Assembly (NCBI GenBank): GCA_947446685.1
Contig: CANFIC010000005.1
Coordinates: 1 to 37,298 of the forward strand
Length of the DNA stretch: 37,298 nt
Origin: Burkholderiales bacterium
Lineage (GTDB): Bacteria; Pseudomonadota; Gammaproteobacteria; Burkholderiales; Burkholderiaceae_C
Direction: 5' to 3'
Shown: one piece after another, positions 27,508 through 37,298 of the stretch
Layout: every line of letters starts with the position of its first letter
Numbering within the stretch: the first letter of the stretch is position 1
The notes under the pieces: model-generated
Database searches by the model: none
What the model was told of the DNA's origin: nothing
The model's input: only the letters and a program-made list of their open reading frames with translations
Translations under genes and position numbers: made by a program

Positions 27508-28590
27508 TCAGAGCTTTTGCGACTGCATGAAGTCGTCAACTCCTGCTTCGGCAAAGCGGAACCACAGATTGGCTTCGCGACGGTAGTTTGAATAGTCAGC
27601 GTAAATCTTCTTCCAGGCTGGATTGGAGTTGCTCAGGTCGCTATAGACCTGCTCGGCGGATTTGAACGCTGCCGACATGACATCCTTGGGGAAGGCATGC
27701 AGCTTGGCGCCCTGGCTCACCAGGGTCCTGAGCGCCGCTGGATTCCTGTAGTCGTACCTGGCCTGCATGTCGGTATGCGCATAGGCTGCTGCCGCCTCGA
27801 TGATGGCCTTGTACTCGCCTGACAGTCCCTCATAGGCTTTCTGGTTCACATAGAGAGACAGATTCGGGCCGACCTCCCAGAAACCGGGATAGTAGTAATG
27901 CGGCGCCACCTTATTCAAGCCAAGCTTCAGGTCGTCATAAGGGCCGACCCACTCCGCTGCGTCGATTGTGCCCTTTTCAAGCGCCTGGTAAATCTCGCCA
28001 CCTGGAATGTTCTGCGCCACGACCCCGAGCGACTCCAGCACCTTGCCGCCGAAGCCGCCGATCCGGAACTTCAAGCCCTTCAGATCTGCGACAGAGTTGA
28101 TTTCCTTGCGGAACCAACCGCCCATCTGCGCACCGGTGTTGCCCATCGGAAAGTTGACAATGCCAACCTTGGCATAGAACTCGCGCATCAGCTTCAAGCC
28201 GTTGCCCTCGTACAACCAGGCCGTCATCTGACGGCTGTTCAATCCGAAGGGGATCGCGCAGTCGAGCGCATAGGTCGGATCCTTGCCGAAGAAATAATAA
28301 GGAGCAGTTCCCGCCATTTCGACGGTTCCGTTCGATACACCATCCAGAACGCCGAAGGCCGGCATCAACTCTCCGGCAGCATGGGTGGTGATGACGAACT
28401 TGCCACCGGTCATATCACTGACCTTCTTGGCGAAGACGTCAGCAACGCCGAACAAGGTGTCAAGAGACTTAGGAAAGCTCGAAGCAATACGCCAGCGAAG
28501 CGTGGCCTGAGCATGCACGATTGCGGGTGCCATGCCCGCGGCCAGCACACCGGCTATCCCGGCATGATTTACGAATGAACGACGTTGCAT
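27508..28590 (-). CDS. TRAP transporter substrate-binding protein (DctP/TakP-like), Tat-like signal
   Basis: MQRRSFVNHAGIAGVLAAGMAPAIVHAQ; WRIASSFPKSLDTLFG; GTIDAAEWVGPYDDLKLGLNKVAPHYYYPGFWEVGP. Confidence 0.9.
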   Translation of the reverse strand: MQRRSFVNHAGIAGVLAAGMAPAIVHAQATLRWRIASSFPKSLDTLFGVADVFAKKVSDMTGGKFVITTHAAGELMPAFGVLDGVSNGTVEMAGTAPYYFFGKDPTYALDCAIPFGLNSRQMTAWLYEGNGLKLMREFYAKVGIVNFPMGNTGAQMGGWFRKEINSVADLKGLKFRIGGFGGKVLESLGVVAQNIPGGEIYQALEKGTIDAAEWVGPYDDLKLGLNKVAPHYYYPGFWEVGPNLSLYVNQKAYEGLSGEYKAIIEAAAAYAHTDMQARYDYRNPAALRTLVSQGAKLHAFPKDVMSAAFKSAEQVYSDLSNSNPAWKKIYADYSNYRREANLWFRFAEAGVDDFMQSQKL

Positions 28591-28699
28591 AGGGTCTCCT
28601 GGATTGAATGCGCAGCTCAAATCCTGCGGCCACTCATTCTATGGACGTGCAAAGCCTTGGTACTTGGGGCAAACCCGCGCGACGGATGGCCGATGGGCA

Positions 28700-30103
28700 T
28701 CAACTCCCGGCCAATTTCATCCGCGACAACAGCACCGAGCCGACCGTCTTGGCGCCGAAGGTGTAGCGGTCATTGCCGATACCAATGATGTTCTTGAACA
28801 TCTCGCCCAGGTTGCCTGCAATCGTCACTTCATGGACCGGGAAGGCGATTTCTCCATCCTCTACCCAGAAACCGCTGGCGCCGCGCGAGTAGTCGCCGGT
28901 CACATAGTTGACGCCCTGCCCCATCAACTCGGTCACGAACAGCCCGCGTCCAAGGCGCCGCAGCATGGTTTTCAAATCATCGCCGGGCGCTGTCAGCCGA
29001 CTGGTCATCTGCAGATTGTGCGATCCGCCGGCATGGCCGGTGGTGCGCATGCCGAGCTTGCGTGCCGAGTAGGTCGAGAGAAAATATCCCTGCAGAACGC
29101 CGGCATCGACGACCTTGCGGGCTTTCGTAATGACGCCTTCATCGTCAAATGGTGAGCTGCCCTTGCCCTTCGAGACATGCGGATCTTCGTCGATGTCAAT
29201 ATGTGAGGCCAGCACAGATTGGCCAAGACTGTCGAGCATGAAGGTGGTGCGGCGATAGAGCGCGCCGCCACTGGTGGCCTGGACGAGGGCCCCGAGCAGT
29301 CCGACAGCCACCGTGCTCTCGAACAACACCGGCACTTCGGCAGTGTCGACTTTACGCGACTTCAAACGGGCCAGAGCGCGCTCGGCGGCATAACGGCCGA
29401 CGGCTTCGGGTGAGGCCAGATCGTGCGCGTCGCGCATCGAGCTGTACCAGGAGTCGCGCTGCATTTGCGCGCCGCGGCCGGCGATTGGTGCGACCGAAAT
29501 TGAATGCCTGGAGCTGGCATAACCGCCGCGAAAACCGCGGCTGTTACCCATGTAGAAATGCGACTGCTGGGCCGAGACCGCAGCGCCTTCGCTGTTGGCG
29601 ATGCGCCGGTCGGTGGCAAAGGCTGCGTCTTCGCAGCGCAGCGCCATCGCGGCAGCGCCATGTGCATCAATGGCCCAGGGGAAGAACAGATCGAGCTCGG
29701 GACGGCTGTCAGGGTCAAGCGAGAGGTCCGCTTCGTCCGGCAGACCGGCGAATGAATCCTCGGCGGTAAAGCGGGCAATGTCGAAAGCAGCGCGCACCGT
29801 GTCCTGCAAGGCCTTGGTGGAGAAATCCGAACTGCTGGCATTGCCGCGTCGCTGGCCGACATAGACTGAGACGCCGATCGACTTGTCACGATTTCGCTCG
29901 ACGTTCTCAAGCTCACCCATACGCGTCGACACCGACAGGCCGCAGCCCTCCGAGACTTCGACGCCTGCATCACTGGCTCCCAGTCGCTTGGCCTCGGCCA
30001 GCACCAGTTCGACCAGTTGCTGAAACTGTTCCTGGCGGTAGGCAAAGCCGCTGCCTGAAGGATTGACGGTTGGCGCGTTGCTGATTGGTGCTGACTTGGT
30101 CAT
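28700..30103 (-). CDS. pmbA: Metalloprotease PmbA/TldE
   Basis: SVSTRMGELENVERNRDKSIGVSVYVGQRRGNASSSDFS; RKLGMRTTGHAGGSHNLQM; GDYSRGASGFWVEDGEIAFPVHEVTIAGNLGEMF. Confidence 0.95.
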   Translation of the reverse strand: MTKSAPISNAPTVNPSGSGFAYRQEQFQQLVELVLAEAKRLGASDAGVEVSEGCGLSVSTRMGELENVERNRDKSIGVSVYVGQRRGNASSSDFSTKALQDTVRAAFDIARFTAEDSFAGLPDEADLSLDPDSRPELDLFFPWAIDAHGAAAMALRCEDAAFATDRRIANSEGAAVSAQQSHFYMGNSRGFRGGYASSRHSISVAPIAGRGAQMQRDSWYSSMRDAHDLASPEAVGRYAAERALARLKSRKVDTAEVPVLFESTVAVGLLGALVQATSGGALYRRTTFMLDSLGQSVLASHIDIDEDPHVSKGKGSSPFDDEGVITKARKVVDAGVLQGYFLSTYSARKLGMRTTGHAGGSHNLQMTSRLTAPGDDLKTMLRRLGRGLFVTELMGQGVNYVTGDYSRGASGFWVEDGEIAFPVHEVTIAGNLGEMFKNIIGIGNDRYTFGAKTVGSVLLSRMKLAGS

Positions 30104-30369
30104 GAATAGGTGAACATTAAAGTGAATTGGACTTGTGCAAGATTTTGTCAGTTCGGCTTGTCGGCATCGACGAGGTGCCGATGCGACCGGCTGGAGCGGT
30201 TCTGCCCAAGCCCTGGCAAAGCTGGAAGCCCGGCCGCGCTCAGATCTGAGGGACAATCATACGAGTCGCTGCACGGCAGCAAGTGCCGATATGCTTGATC
30301 GCGCATTCTCAACTTGATCAACGCGCAAACATTCAGCAAACCGTCCGATCCGCCAGCCGAAGAGCCTCC

Positions 30370-30930
30370 ATGAGAACACAAGAAGATATGTACGCCGCTG
30401 ACGATGAATTCGAGCGTCCCAGTAAAACCCAGAAAAAACAAGAAAGCCATGATCTGCAGTCGCTCGGCGAAGACCTGCTGACCATGCCCGCTAATCGCCT
30501 GGAACCGCTGGGATTGCCGGAAATCCTGCTCGATGCTGTGCGCGCAGCCAAGAAGATCACCGCCCACGAGGGTCGAAGGCGGCAGTTGCAGTACATCGGC
30601 AAGCTGATGCGCCGCATCGACGCCGAACCGCTGCGCCAGGCAGTGGCTTCATTCAAACTCGGCCATGCCAAGGACAGTCTGGCCTTGCATCAAAGTGAAC
30701 GATGGCGTGAACAATTGCTCGCCGATGATTCGGCAATGCAGGAGTTCATCGAACAGCATGAAGGCATCGACGTGCAGCAATTGCGCAGCCTGGTGCGCGC
30801 CGCGCGCAAGGATGCGGCAGTGGCGCCCGAGAACCGCTCCGGCCGCGCTTACCGCGACCTGTTCCAATTTATCAAGACCGAGCAGTTGCGCATCCATCCA
30901 GTCGGACAGGAGGCGCCTGTCGATGAATGA
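30370..30930 (+). CDS. darP: Ribosome maturation factor DarP (YjgA family)
   Basis: RPSKTQKKQESHDLQSLGEDLLTMPANRLEPLGLPEILLDAVRAAKKITAHEGRRRQLQYIGKLMRR. Confidence 0.92.
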   Translation: MRTQEDMYAADDEFERPSKTQKKQESHDLQSLGEDLLTMPANRLEPLGLPEILLDAVRAAKKITAHEGRRRQLQYIGKLMRRIDAEPLRQAVASFKLGHAKDSLALHQSERWREQLLADDSAMQEFIEQHEGIDVQQLRSLVRAARKDAAVAPENRSGRAYRDLFQFIKTEQLRIHPVGQEAPVDE

Positions 30931-31546
30931 TCAGCAAGAGCCATTCGATCCGGTCAGGATCGGCATCATTTCGATCAGCGACCGCGCCTCCAGCGGCGTT
31001 TATCAGGACCTGGGCTTGCCGGCCTTGCAGGATTGGCTGAAACAGGCATTGTTGAACCCGATTGCATTCGAGCCCCGGCTGATTCCGGATGAGCGTGCGC
31101 TGATCGCGCAGACGCTGCGCGAACTGGTCGACGATTCAGGCTGCGACCTGGTTCTGACCACCGGCGGCACCGGACCAGCGCTACGTGATGTCACGCCTGA
31201 AGCGACCCGCGATGTCGCAGACAAGGAGATGCCCGGCTTTGGCGAGCAAATGCGGCAGATTTCCTTGCAATTCGTGCCCACCGCAATCCTGTCGCGGCAG
31301 CTGGCGGTGATCCGCGGGGCCGCCCTGATCATCAACCTGCCTGGACAACCGAAAGCGATTGCCCAGACCCTCGAAGGCCTGAAAGACCCGTCCGGCGTAA
31401 GCCTGATGCCGGGCATTTTCGCTGCCGTGCCTTATTGCATCGACCTGCTGGGCGGACCTTATCTGGAAACGCGCGAAACTGTCGTGAAAGCCTTCAGGCC
31501 TAAATCGGCACAACGACCTGAGCGGACGCCGGGCAAGGCTATTTGA
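30923..31546 (+). CDS. mog: Molybdopterin adenylyltransferase
   Basis: RIGIISISDRASSGVYQDLG; LVLTTGGTGPALRDVTPEAT; GAALIINLPGQPKAI. Confidence 0.92.
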   Translation: MNDQQEPFDPVRIGIISISDRASSGVYQDLGLPALQDWLKQALLNPIAFEPRLIPDERALIAQTLRELVDDSGCDLVLTTGGTGPALRDVTPEATRDVADKEMPGFGEQMRQISLQFVPTAILSRQLAVIRGAALIINLPGQPKAIAQTLEGLKDPSGVSLMPGIFAAVPYCIDLLGGPYLETRETVVKAFRPKSAQRPERTPGKAI

Positions 31547-32315
31547 CCAGACGGCTCAGCGAAGCCGCATCGAAAACCTCGGCCTGCTGGGCATCCTGCG
31601 GAACACAGTCCTGGAGCGATGCGCTCGAGGCGCTCGACAACTTGGATACCGCCTGCCAAAGCAACGCGATCTGGTGCTCATGGCCCGCGGCGTTGTCGAT
31701 CAGGCCGCGCATCGCTTGCGCCACCGGGTCATCGCCCTGTGTCACCCCGTAGGCCGAAAACCCCAATTGCGCAGCAATCAGTTCGCGCTGCGCCTCGACC
31801 TTGGCCTCGATGATGCGCGCCGGATTCCCGACGGCGGTAGCGCCTGCCGGCACCGGTCGGGTCACCACCGCGCCCGAACCGATGCGGGCACCAGCGCCAA
31901 CAGTAAAGCCACCAAGCACACAGGCATTGGCGCCGACGATGACGCCAGCCTCCAGCGTTGGATGACGCTTGGCACCTTTCACCAGCGCGGTGCCGCCCAG
32001 CGTCACGCCCTGGTAAATCGTGCAACCCTCACCGATTTCTGCCATCTCACCGATGACGATACCCATGCCGTGGTCGATGAATACCTTGCGCGAAATCGTC
32101 GCGCCCGGATGAATCTCGATCCCGGTCAACCAACGGGAAAGATGGGAGATGAATCGCCCCAGCCATTTCAACCGATGCTGCCAGCACCAATGGGCACGAC
32201 GATGCAGCAGCAAGGCATGCAGGCCGGGATAGCAGGTCAGGACCTCCCAACCGGTGCGAGCTGCCGGGTCGCGCTCGAGGATGCAAGCGATGTCTTCGCG
32301 GAGACGCTGGAACAT
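31539..32315 (-). CDS. cysE: Serine O-acetyltransferase
   Basis: MFQRLREDIACILERDPAARTGWEVLTCYPGLHALLLHRRAHW; hexapeptide repeats IEIHPGATISRKVFIDHGMGIVIGEMAEIGEGCTIYQGVTLGG. Confidence 0.94.
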   Translation of the reverse strand: MFQRLREDIACILERDPAARTGWEVLTCYPGLHALLLHRRAHWCWQHRLKWLGRFISHLSRWLTGIEIHPGATISRKVFIDHGMGIVIGEMAEIGEGCTIYQGVTLGGTALVKGAKRHPTLEAGVIVGANACVLGGFTVGAGARIGSGAVVTRPVPAGATAVGNPARIIEAKVEAQRELIAAQLGFSAYGVTQGDDPVAQAMRGLIDNAAGHEHQIALLWQAVSKLSSASSASLQDCVPQDAQQAEVFDAASLSRLVK

Positions 32316-32410
32316 GTATTTTTCTGCTTGTTGAGGACTTGCGTAAATCGACTCGACGATGAGGTGAAGACCGCTGTCACACCTTGATTTGAGGGCTTTC
32401 AGCCCTGAGT

Positions 32411-33121
32411 TTAGCGGGGCGGCGTCACCATCGCACGCGCAATGCCGCGCAGGATATGGACCTCCTCGCTGGTCAGTTGCGCCCGGTTGAACAATTGATT
32501 CAAGCGCGGCATCAATTTTTTCGGCGCCGCAGGGTCGAGGTAGCCGATCGCCTCCAGGGAACCCTGCAAATGCGTCAACAATCCCTGGATCGCCAAGGCA
32601 TCGGCCAGGTTAGGGTCGGGCGTTCTGGCTTGCACAGCAAAGCCGCCCAAGGCCTGGCGCCAGTCATAGGCCAGCAGTTGCACCGCCTGCGCCAGATTCA
32701 GCGATCCATAGTCAGGATGAGTCGGAATCGACAGCACGGCATGACAACGATAGACATCTTCGTTGCGCATACCGTAGCGTTCGGAGCCGAATACCAGGGC
32801 CACTTGATGACCGCCCGAGGCCAGTTCGCTGAACAGCGACCGCGGCTCGCGCAAAGGTGGACCGAAATCCCGCGGCGTCATCGCCGTTGCGCAAGCGAAC
32901 GTGATGCCGTCGAGCGCCTCCTCAAGGTGGTCGACGATGCGTGCTTGCGCCAGGATGTCGGTCGCGCCGCTGGCCATGGCCAGGGCCTCCTCCTGAAACA
33001 GCACATCTGGAAAACGCGGTGCTACCAGCACCAACTCGGAGAATCCCATGACCTTCATTGCGCGCGCAGCAGCTCCCACATTGCCAGGATGGCTGGTCTG
33101 GATCAAGACAAATCGGGTCAT
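32411..33121 (-). CDS. trmJ: tRNA/rRNA methyltransferase of the TrmJ family (SPOUT)
   Basis: MTRFVLIQTSHPGNVGAAARAMKVMGFSELVLVAPRFP; ALVFGSERYGMRNEDVYRCHAVLSIPTHPDYGSLNLAQAVQLLAYD. Confidence 0.92.
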   Translation of the reverse strand: MTRFVLIQTSHPGNVGAAARAMKVMGFSELVLVAPRFPDVLFQEEALAMASGATDILAQARIVDHLEEALDGITFACATAMTPRDFGPPLREPRSLFSELASGGHQVALVFGSERYGMRNEDVYRCHAVLSIPTHPDYGSLNLAQAVQLLAYDWRQALGGFAVQARTPDPNLADALAIQGLLTHLQGSLEAIGYLDPAAPKKLMPRLNQLFNRAQLTSEEVHILRGIARAMVTPPR

Positions 33122-33280
33122 ATCATTGCCGGGTGAACCCCAGCCTTTGCGCAAGGTTAAAATGTTCGATTATCCGCAGGATCGCCATCAGTGCGGCGAC
33201 CGCTGCCAAACGCTCTTTTTACCCGCCAGTCCACCCGATCAGCATCTGATCAGCCCTCCCTCCAGTCGCAGGTTCCCCGC

Positions 33281-34231
33281 ATGACGCAGCAAGCTTCCCT
33301 TCACCCAATGCTCAATGTCGCGATCAAGGCGGCCCGCGCGGCAGGCTCGATCATCAACCGCGCTTCGATGGACCTCGATCTCCTCAAGATCAATACCAAG
33401 GCGCCCAATGATTTCGTGACCGAGGTGGACCATGCCGCTGAAAACGTGATCATCGACACGCTGCTGCAAGCCTATCCTGACCATGGCATCCTGGCCGAAG
33501 AATCGGGTCGAGCGCGCGGCGCCAAGGATTCTGAATTCATCTGGATCATCGATCCGCTGGACGGCACGACCAATTTCATCCATGGCTTGCCAATGTACTG
33601 CGTATCCATCGCCTTGACCCACCGCGGCATGGTGCAACAGTCGGTGGTCTATGACCCGACACGCAATGACCTCTTTTATGCGACCAAGGGGCGCGGGGCG
33701 TTCATGAACGACCGGCGCCTGCGCGTCTCCAAGCGCACCCGCATGAGCGATGCCCTGATCGGCACTGGATTCCCTTTCCGGCGTGGTGACAACTTCAAGC
33801 GTTACATGAAGATGTTCGAGGAAGTGATGACGCAATGTGCCGGCTTGCGCCGTCCTGGCTCAGCCGCACTCGACCTCTGCTATGTCGCCGCTGGCTATTA
33901 CGACGCATTTTTCGAAACTGGCCTGAGCCCATGGGATGTGGCCGCCGGATCATTGATCGTTACCGAGGCGGGCGGACTGGTTGGCAATTTCACCGGCGAG
34001 TCCGACTATCTGCATCAACGCGAAGTGATGGCAGGCAATCCGAAAATCTACGGCCAGCTGGTTCAAATCCTGGCCCCGTACACCCGAGTGATCAAGGCCG
34101 ATGAAGCAGCGCTGGCCGAGCCTGCAAAGCCGGAGCAGACGGTCGAATCCGCCATCGCTGCAGCAGCGGAATTGCCTGAGAAGCGCGCCGCCGTTCGAGT
34201 CCGCAAGACTGCGGATGACGACGCCAGCTGA
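33281..34231 (+). CDS. suhB: Inositol-1-monophosphatase family protein SuhB
   Basis: [76 protein letters not shown]. Confidence 0.93.
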   Translation: MTQQASLHPMLNVAIKAARAAGSIINRASMDLDLLKINTKAPNDFVTEVDHAAENVIIDTLLQAYPDHGILAEESGRARGAKDSEFIWIIDPLDGTTNFIHGLPMYCVSIALTHRGMVQQSVVYDPTRNDLFYATKGRGAFMNDRRLRVSKRTRMSDALIGTGFPFRRGDNFKRYMKMFEEVMTQCAGLRRPGSAALDLCYVAAGYYDAFFETGLSPWDVAAGSLIVTEAGGLVGNFTGESDYLHQREVMAGNPKIYGQLVQILAPYTRVIKADEAALAEPAKPEQTVESAIAAAAELPEKRAAVRVRKTADDDAS

Positions 34232-34293
34232 GCTTGCCACCCACACAGCCTCGATCGACCGATCCACCTGAACTGCGGTTTGACCGCCCCACC

Positions 34294-36945
34294 ATGCTGA
34301 GTTGGTTCTTGAAAAAAATCGGGCGCAATGTTGCGTCAAATCCTGCACCTGTGCAGGTTTCAGCAGCGCAGAACCAGCTTGCAACGGTTCAGAAATCTGC
34401 GGCCAAGGCAAAGCAGGCCGAAGATGCCCGAGGCATCTGGGGGCCCTTGCTTGCCGCAGCCCATGGCGACGATGCAGCGCTGTGGCTGGTGGCCCAGGAC
34501 GCGCCATTGTTTGACATCAAGATTGCCGCGATTCAAGGTCTGAGCACAGAAACCGCGCTGAAGCAGGCGGAACGAGCAATGCGCAACCATGACCGACGCG
34601 TCCATCGCGCGGCCAAGCTGCGCCTGGATCAATTGGTCGCCCAACGCCTGACCCGGGCCAAAGCGCAATTGCTGATTGAAGCAGCTTTGAAAATGGGCAG
34701 CGAAGAAACGACGATTCCGGTGAACCAGTTGCTTGCGCTGGATCGCGACTGGCAGGCACTCGACCCATTGGCGCTCGATCCAGCGCAGCAAGTCCGGTTC
34801 AAGGCCTTGAGTGATCAATTGAATGCCTCGATGCGCGAACGCAGCGAGACTCAGCAGCGCATGCAGCGCTGGCGCCTTGACAGCACCCGCGCCTTGAAAC
34901 AATGGCAGGACAGCTGCGCTGAAGCAGTCAGCCAAAGCGAAGTTGCTGGAATCGCTGAAAGCAAGCAAGCATTGCTCGCTCTGGTGGGAAACTGCCCCGA
35001 GCCCCAAGCTGCTGAACAGGATTGCAGGGCACTCGAGGCCGCGCTTCAATGCAGCGATTTGTTCGAAGCAAGGCTGACCTGGTTCAAGGCCACTGATTTG
35101 TCCGCAACCGACTTGCCCAGTTGGGATTCGTTGCCATCGATTCCCCACCCGGCCTTGAGCCGTCTGCTGGAACAACGTTTCCAACAATGGCAATCCGAGC
35201 GCGAACCGGCACAGGCCGAACTACCCGTTGCCCGACAGCCAGAGAGCAAACGGCCCGAGCAATTGCGCAGCCTGGACTTGCTGATGCAAGAGGCTGAAGC
35301 GGCGATAGCTGCCGGCCATTTGGCGGAGTTGCAGCAGCAGCTGCAAGGTATCGAGAGCCTGCTGAAGTCGATCAACGAGGCCGGGGAGCCGCTGCGAGCC
35401 CGTTACCTGAGCATGCAAGCTGAGCATCAACGGCTCAAAAGCTGGCAGCAATGGGGCAGCGAGCGCGCCATCGATGCCTTGATCAACGAAGCCCAGGCCA
35501 TGGCAAGGTTGACCCTGGCAGCAATTCCGCCAAGCGCTGCTCATCCGCCAGCGGTGACTGACTTGCCTGACGCGTCCGAGCCGTCAGAGGCGATATTGAC
35601 AACGGTAGATGTAGCAACCCCGAATGCAGTCCGATTGAATCTGCAGGCCCATCGGGAGGCAATCAATCAATTACGCCGTCGCTGGAAAGAATCCGCGCTG
35701 CTGGCCAACTCGGAGCAATGGCAAAGTTTCAACCGCGCCTTGCAAATTGCGTATGAGCCGATTGCCGAGCAACAAGCGGCGGCTCAGGCACGCCGGGAAG
35801 AGAATCTTCTGGCGCGCACGAGGCTGCTGGATCAGCTTGACGCCGTCCCCGCGCAGCTTCCGGTTGAACCAGGCATGATGGTTGATTGGAAAACGGTCAT
35901 TCGTACGCTGGCAGATTTCCAGTTGGCTTGGCGCCAGCTCGGCCCGCTTGAACACAGCATCCCGCTCGCAGCGCGTCAAGCCTTGCAGACAAGGCTGGTG
36001 GCTAGCCTTGAGCGCCTTGAGACGCCGCTGCAGGCTGCCCGTCGTAGCGCCGAGGATCTTCGGCTGCAATTGATCCTGCGTGCCGAGGGTCTGCTCGCCG
36101 ATCCCAAGCAAGGCACGCAGATGCGCGATGCTGCCTTGCGCACCAAAGAGTTGCAGGCCGAATGGCAGGAGCAGGCGCGCGCCTTGCCACTCGCCCGGGC
36201 AGTAGAAAACGCTTTGTGGACCCGATTCAAACAAGCGACCGATGCGGTATTCGCTCAGCGCGAAGCTGCTTTCAATGCGCGCGAAGCTGAGCTCTCAAGC
36301 AATCTGCAACAACGCCAAGCATTGCTGGCGCAATTGTTCGAACTGGCGCAAGGGAACATCGTTGAAGGCGCAGAGCAGGCTTTGCAGCAAATTGACCGCT
36401 CCTGGCGCCAATGTGCACCATTGCCGCGCAACGCCGCTGACGGCGTCGAAACCCAGTTCAATCAAGCGCGAGCAGCAGCCATCAAGCAATTGGCGGAGAA
36501 CGCAAAGAAGCCCTGGCAAGCCCATTGCGACAGCCTGTTGGCCAGGATCCGCCTATGTGAAGAACGGGAATCCGACGCTGCCGATGGCACCGATATTGAG
36601 CAGCGCTGGGCGGCCTTGCCGGGTCTGCCATTGGCCTGGGAGCGAGCAACCTCACAGCGCTGGCAACAACAGTCGTCAAGGTTGACTGAACTGGCGCTGG
36701 ACTTGCTGCTTTTGCAACTCGAGATTGCGCTGGACTGCGATTGCGCCCCGGAACAACAGGCGGCCAGACGCGAGCTGAAGTTGCAGCAGATGAAGGCGAC
36801 CCTCGAAGGGCGATCAGCTGCCGAACCAGCAAATCCATCCGCATGGCTGGCGATCGCCCTGACGCAAAAGCCGAACAGCAGCCAGCGCGATCGATTGCTG
36901 ACGATCATCTCAGCAGTTCGGCAAGGTCCTCCCGGCAGGATGTGA
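34294..36945 (+). CDS. DUF349-like helical protein (~883 aa)
   Basis: Long Gln/Glu/Ala/Leu-rich helical ORF with repeated W-containing segments (LRRRWKESALLANSEQWQSFNRAL; FQLAWRQLGPLEHSIPLAAR; LQAEWQEQARALPLARAVENALWTRFKQATDAVFAQREAAF) typical of DUF349 repeats. Confidence 0.75.
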   Translation: MLSWFLKKIGRNVASNPAPVQVSAAQNQLATVQKSAAKAKQAEDARGIWGPLLAAAHGDDAALWLVAQDAPLFDIKIAAIQGLSTETALKQAERAMRNHDRRVHRAAKLRLDQLVAQRLTRAKAQLLIEAALKMGSEETTIPVNQLLALDRDWQALDPLALDPAQQVRFKALSDQLNASMRERSETQQRMQRWRLDSTRALKQWQDSCAEAVSQSEVAGIAESKQALLALVGNCPEPQAAEQDCRALEAALQCSDLFEARLTWFKATDLSATDLPSWDSLPSIPHPALSRLLEQRFQQWQSEREPAQAELPVARQPESKRPEQLRSLDLLMQEAEAAIAAGHLAELQQQLQGIESLLKSINEAGEPLRARYLSMQAEHQRLKSWQQWGSERAIDALINEAQAMARLTLAAIPPSAAHPPAVTDLPDASEPSEAILTTVDVATPNAVRLNLQAHREAINQLRRRWKESALLANSEQWQSFNRALQIAYEPIAEQQAAAQARREENLLARTRLLDQLDAVPAQLPVEPGMMVDWKTVIRTLADFQLAWRQLGPLEHSIPLAARQALQTRLVASLERLETPLQAARRSAEDLRLQLILRAEGLLADPKQGTQMRDAALRTKELQAEWQEQARALPLARAVENALWTRFKQATDAVFAQREAAFNAREAELSSNLQQRQALLAQLFELAQGNIVEGAEQALQQIDRSWRQCAPLPRNAADGVETQFNQARAAAIKQLAENAKKPWQAHCDSLLARIRLCEERESDAADGTDIEQRWAALPGLPLAWERATSQRWQQQSSRLTELALDLLLLQLEIALDCDCAPEQQAARRELKLQQMKATLEGRSAAEPANPSAWLAIALTQKPNSSQRDRLLTIISAVRQGPPGRM

Positions 36946-37207
36946 GGCCGGGCTGTAGAACCCCCTCGAGCAAACTTGTCAAGCCTGATTGATTCGCATA
37001 GAGTTCAAACAGGCTGACCGGCAGCCTTGGGCAGGCGGATTTTCAAACCCATTGCCGCAGCGATGAGCAAGCAACGACAGCTTGAGTTTTGCCACCTCTG
37101 CTTCGACAAGCGACAAGGCTCTAGCGAAACCACCACCCAAGCAAATCAAGCGCTCCAGCAGCCCGGTCATTCGGACAAGTTCTGGAAAAGTCGATCGGAG
37201 TTCATCG

Positions 37208-37298
37208 ATGAGCGATTTTGAGTCCGTAAAGCATCCGGCCTTGACCGACGACCTGGGTGCCTTTCTCCAGTTCATGGTGGCGGTCGGAGGTTCAGACC
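37208..37298 (+). CDS. Start of an unidentified protein, truncated by window edge (MSDFESVKHPALTDDLGAFLQFMVAVGGSD...)
   Basis: ATG preceded by GGAG about 8 nt upstream; frame open to end of window; too short to identify. Confidence 0.4.
   Translation, partial: MSDFESVKHPALTDDLGAFLQFMVAVGGSD

Noticed and set aside
1-37298. CRISPR arrays, tRNA or rRNA genes, prophage or integrase genes
   Set aside because: No regularly spaced direct repeats, tRNA-like T-loop/anticodon structures, rRNA sequence or phage proteins were recognised by reading.

Overview
The window looks like chromosomal DNA from a betaproteobacterium (taxon inferred from gene content). It is densely coding, with many 4-bp ATGA/GTGA gene overlaps. 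From left to right it contains: an intracellular PHA depolymerase (truncated at the left edge) and rsxB; a ~236-bp MITE-like element with terminal inverted repeats; a minus-strand four-gene glycosyltransferase/GtrA/YdjC-deacetylase operon resembling lipid A amino-sugar (Lgm/Flm-NaxD type) loci; nth, a zapB-like gene and zapA; a 6S RNA; a TSUP permease; ribD-ribBX-ribH-nusB-aminotransferase-ybgC-tolQRA; a minus-strand bufferin-type RiPP operon (bufA-like precursor, pyroglutamyl peptidase, MNIO/DUF692 enzyme, DUF2063 partner); a minor-pilin cluster with oversized PilX/PilV-like proteins; a PAS-GGDEF protein with a degenerate active site but an intact I-site; a BaiN-like flavoprotein; rpsU and yqeY; a TRAP transporter split by a bidirectional terminator; pmbA, darP (yjgA), mog, cysE, trmJ, suhB; and a DUF349-like protein. 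The best candidates for follow-up are the pcp-containing bufferin operon, the lipid A-modification-like cassette sitting next to the MITE-like element between rsxB and nth, the degenerate c-di-GMP sensor beside the pilins, and the EF-hand loop in the PilV-like protein. All family assignments come from reading translated sequence; no database search was run.
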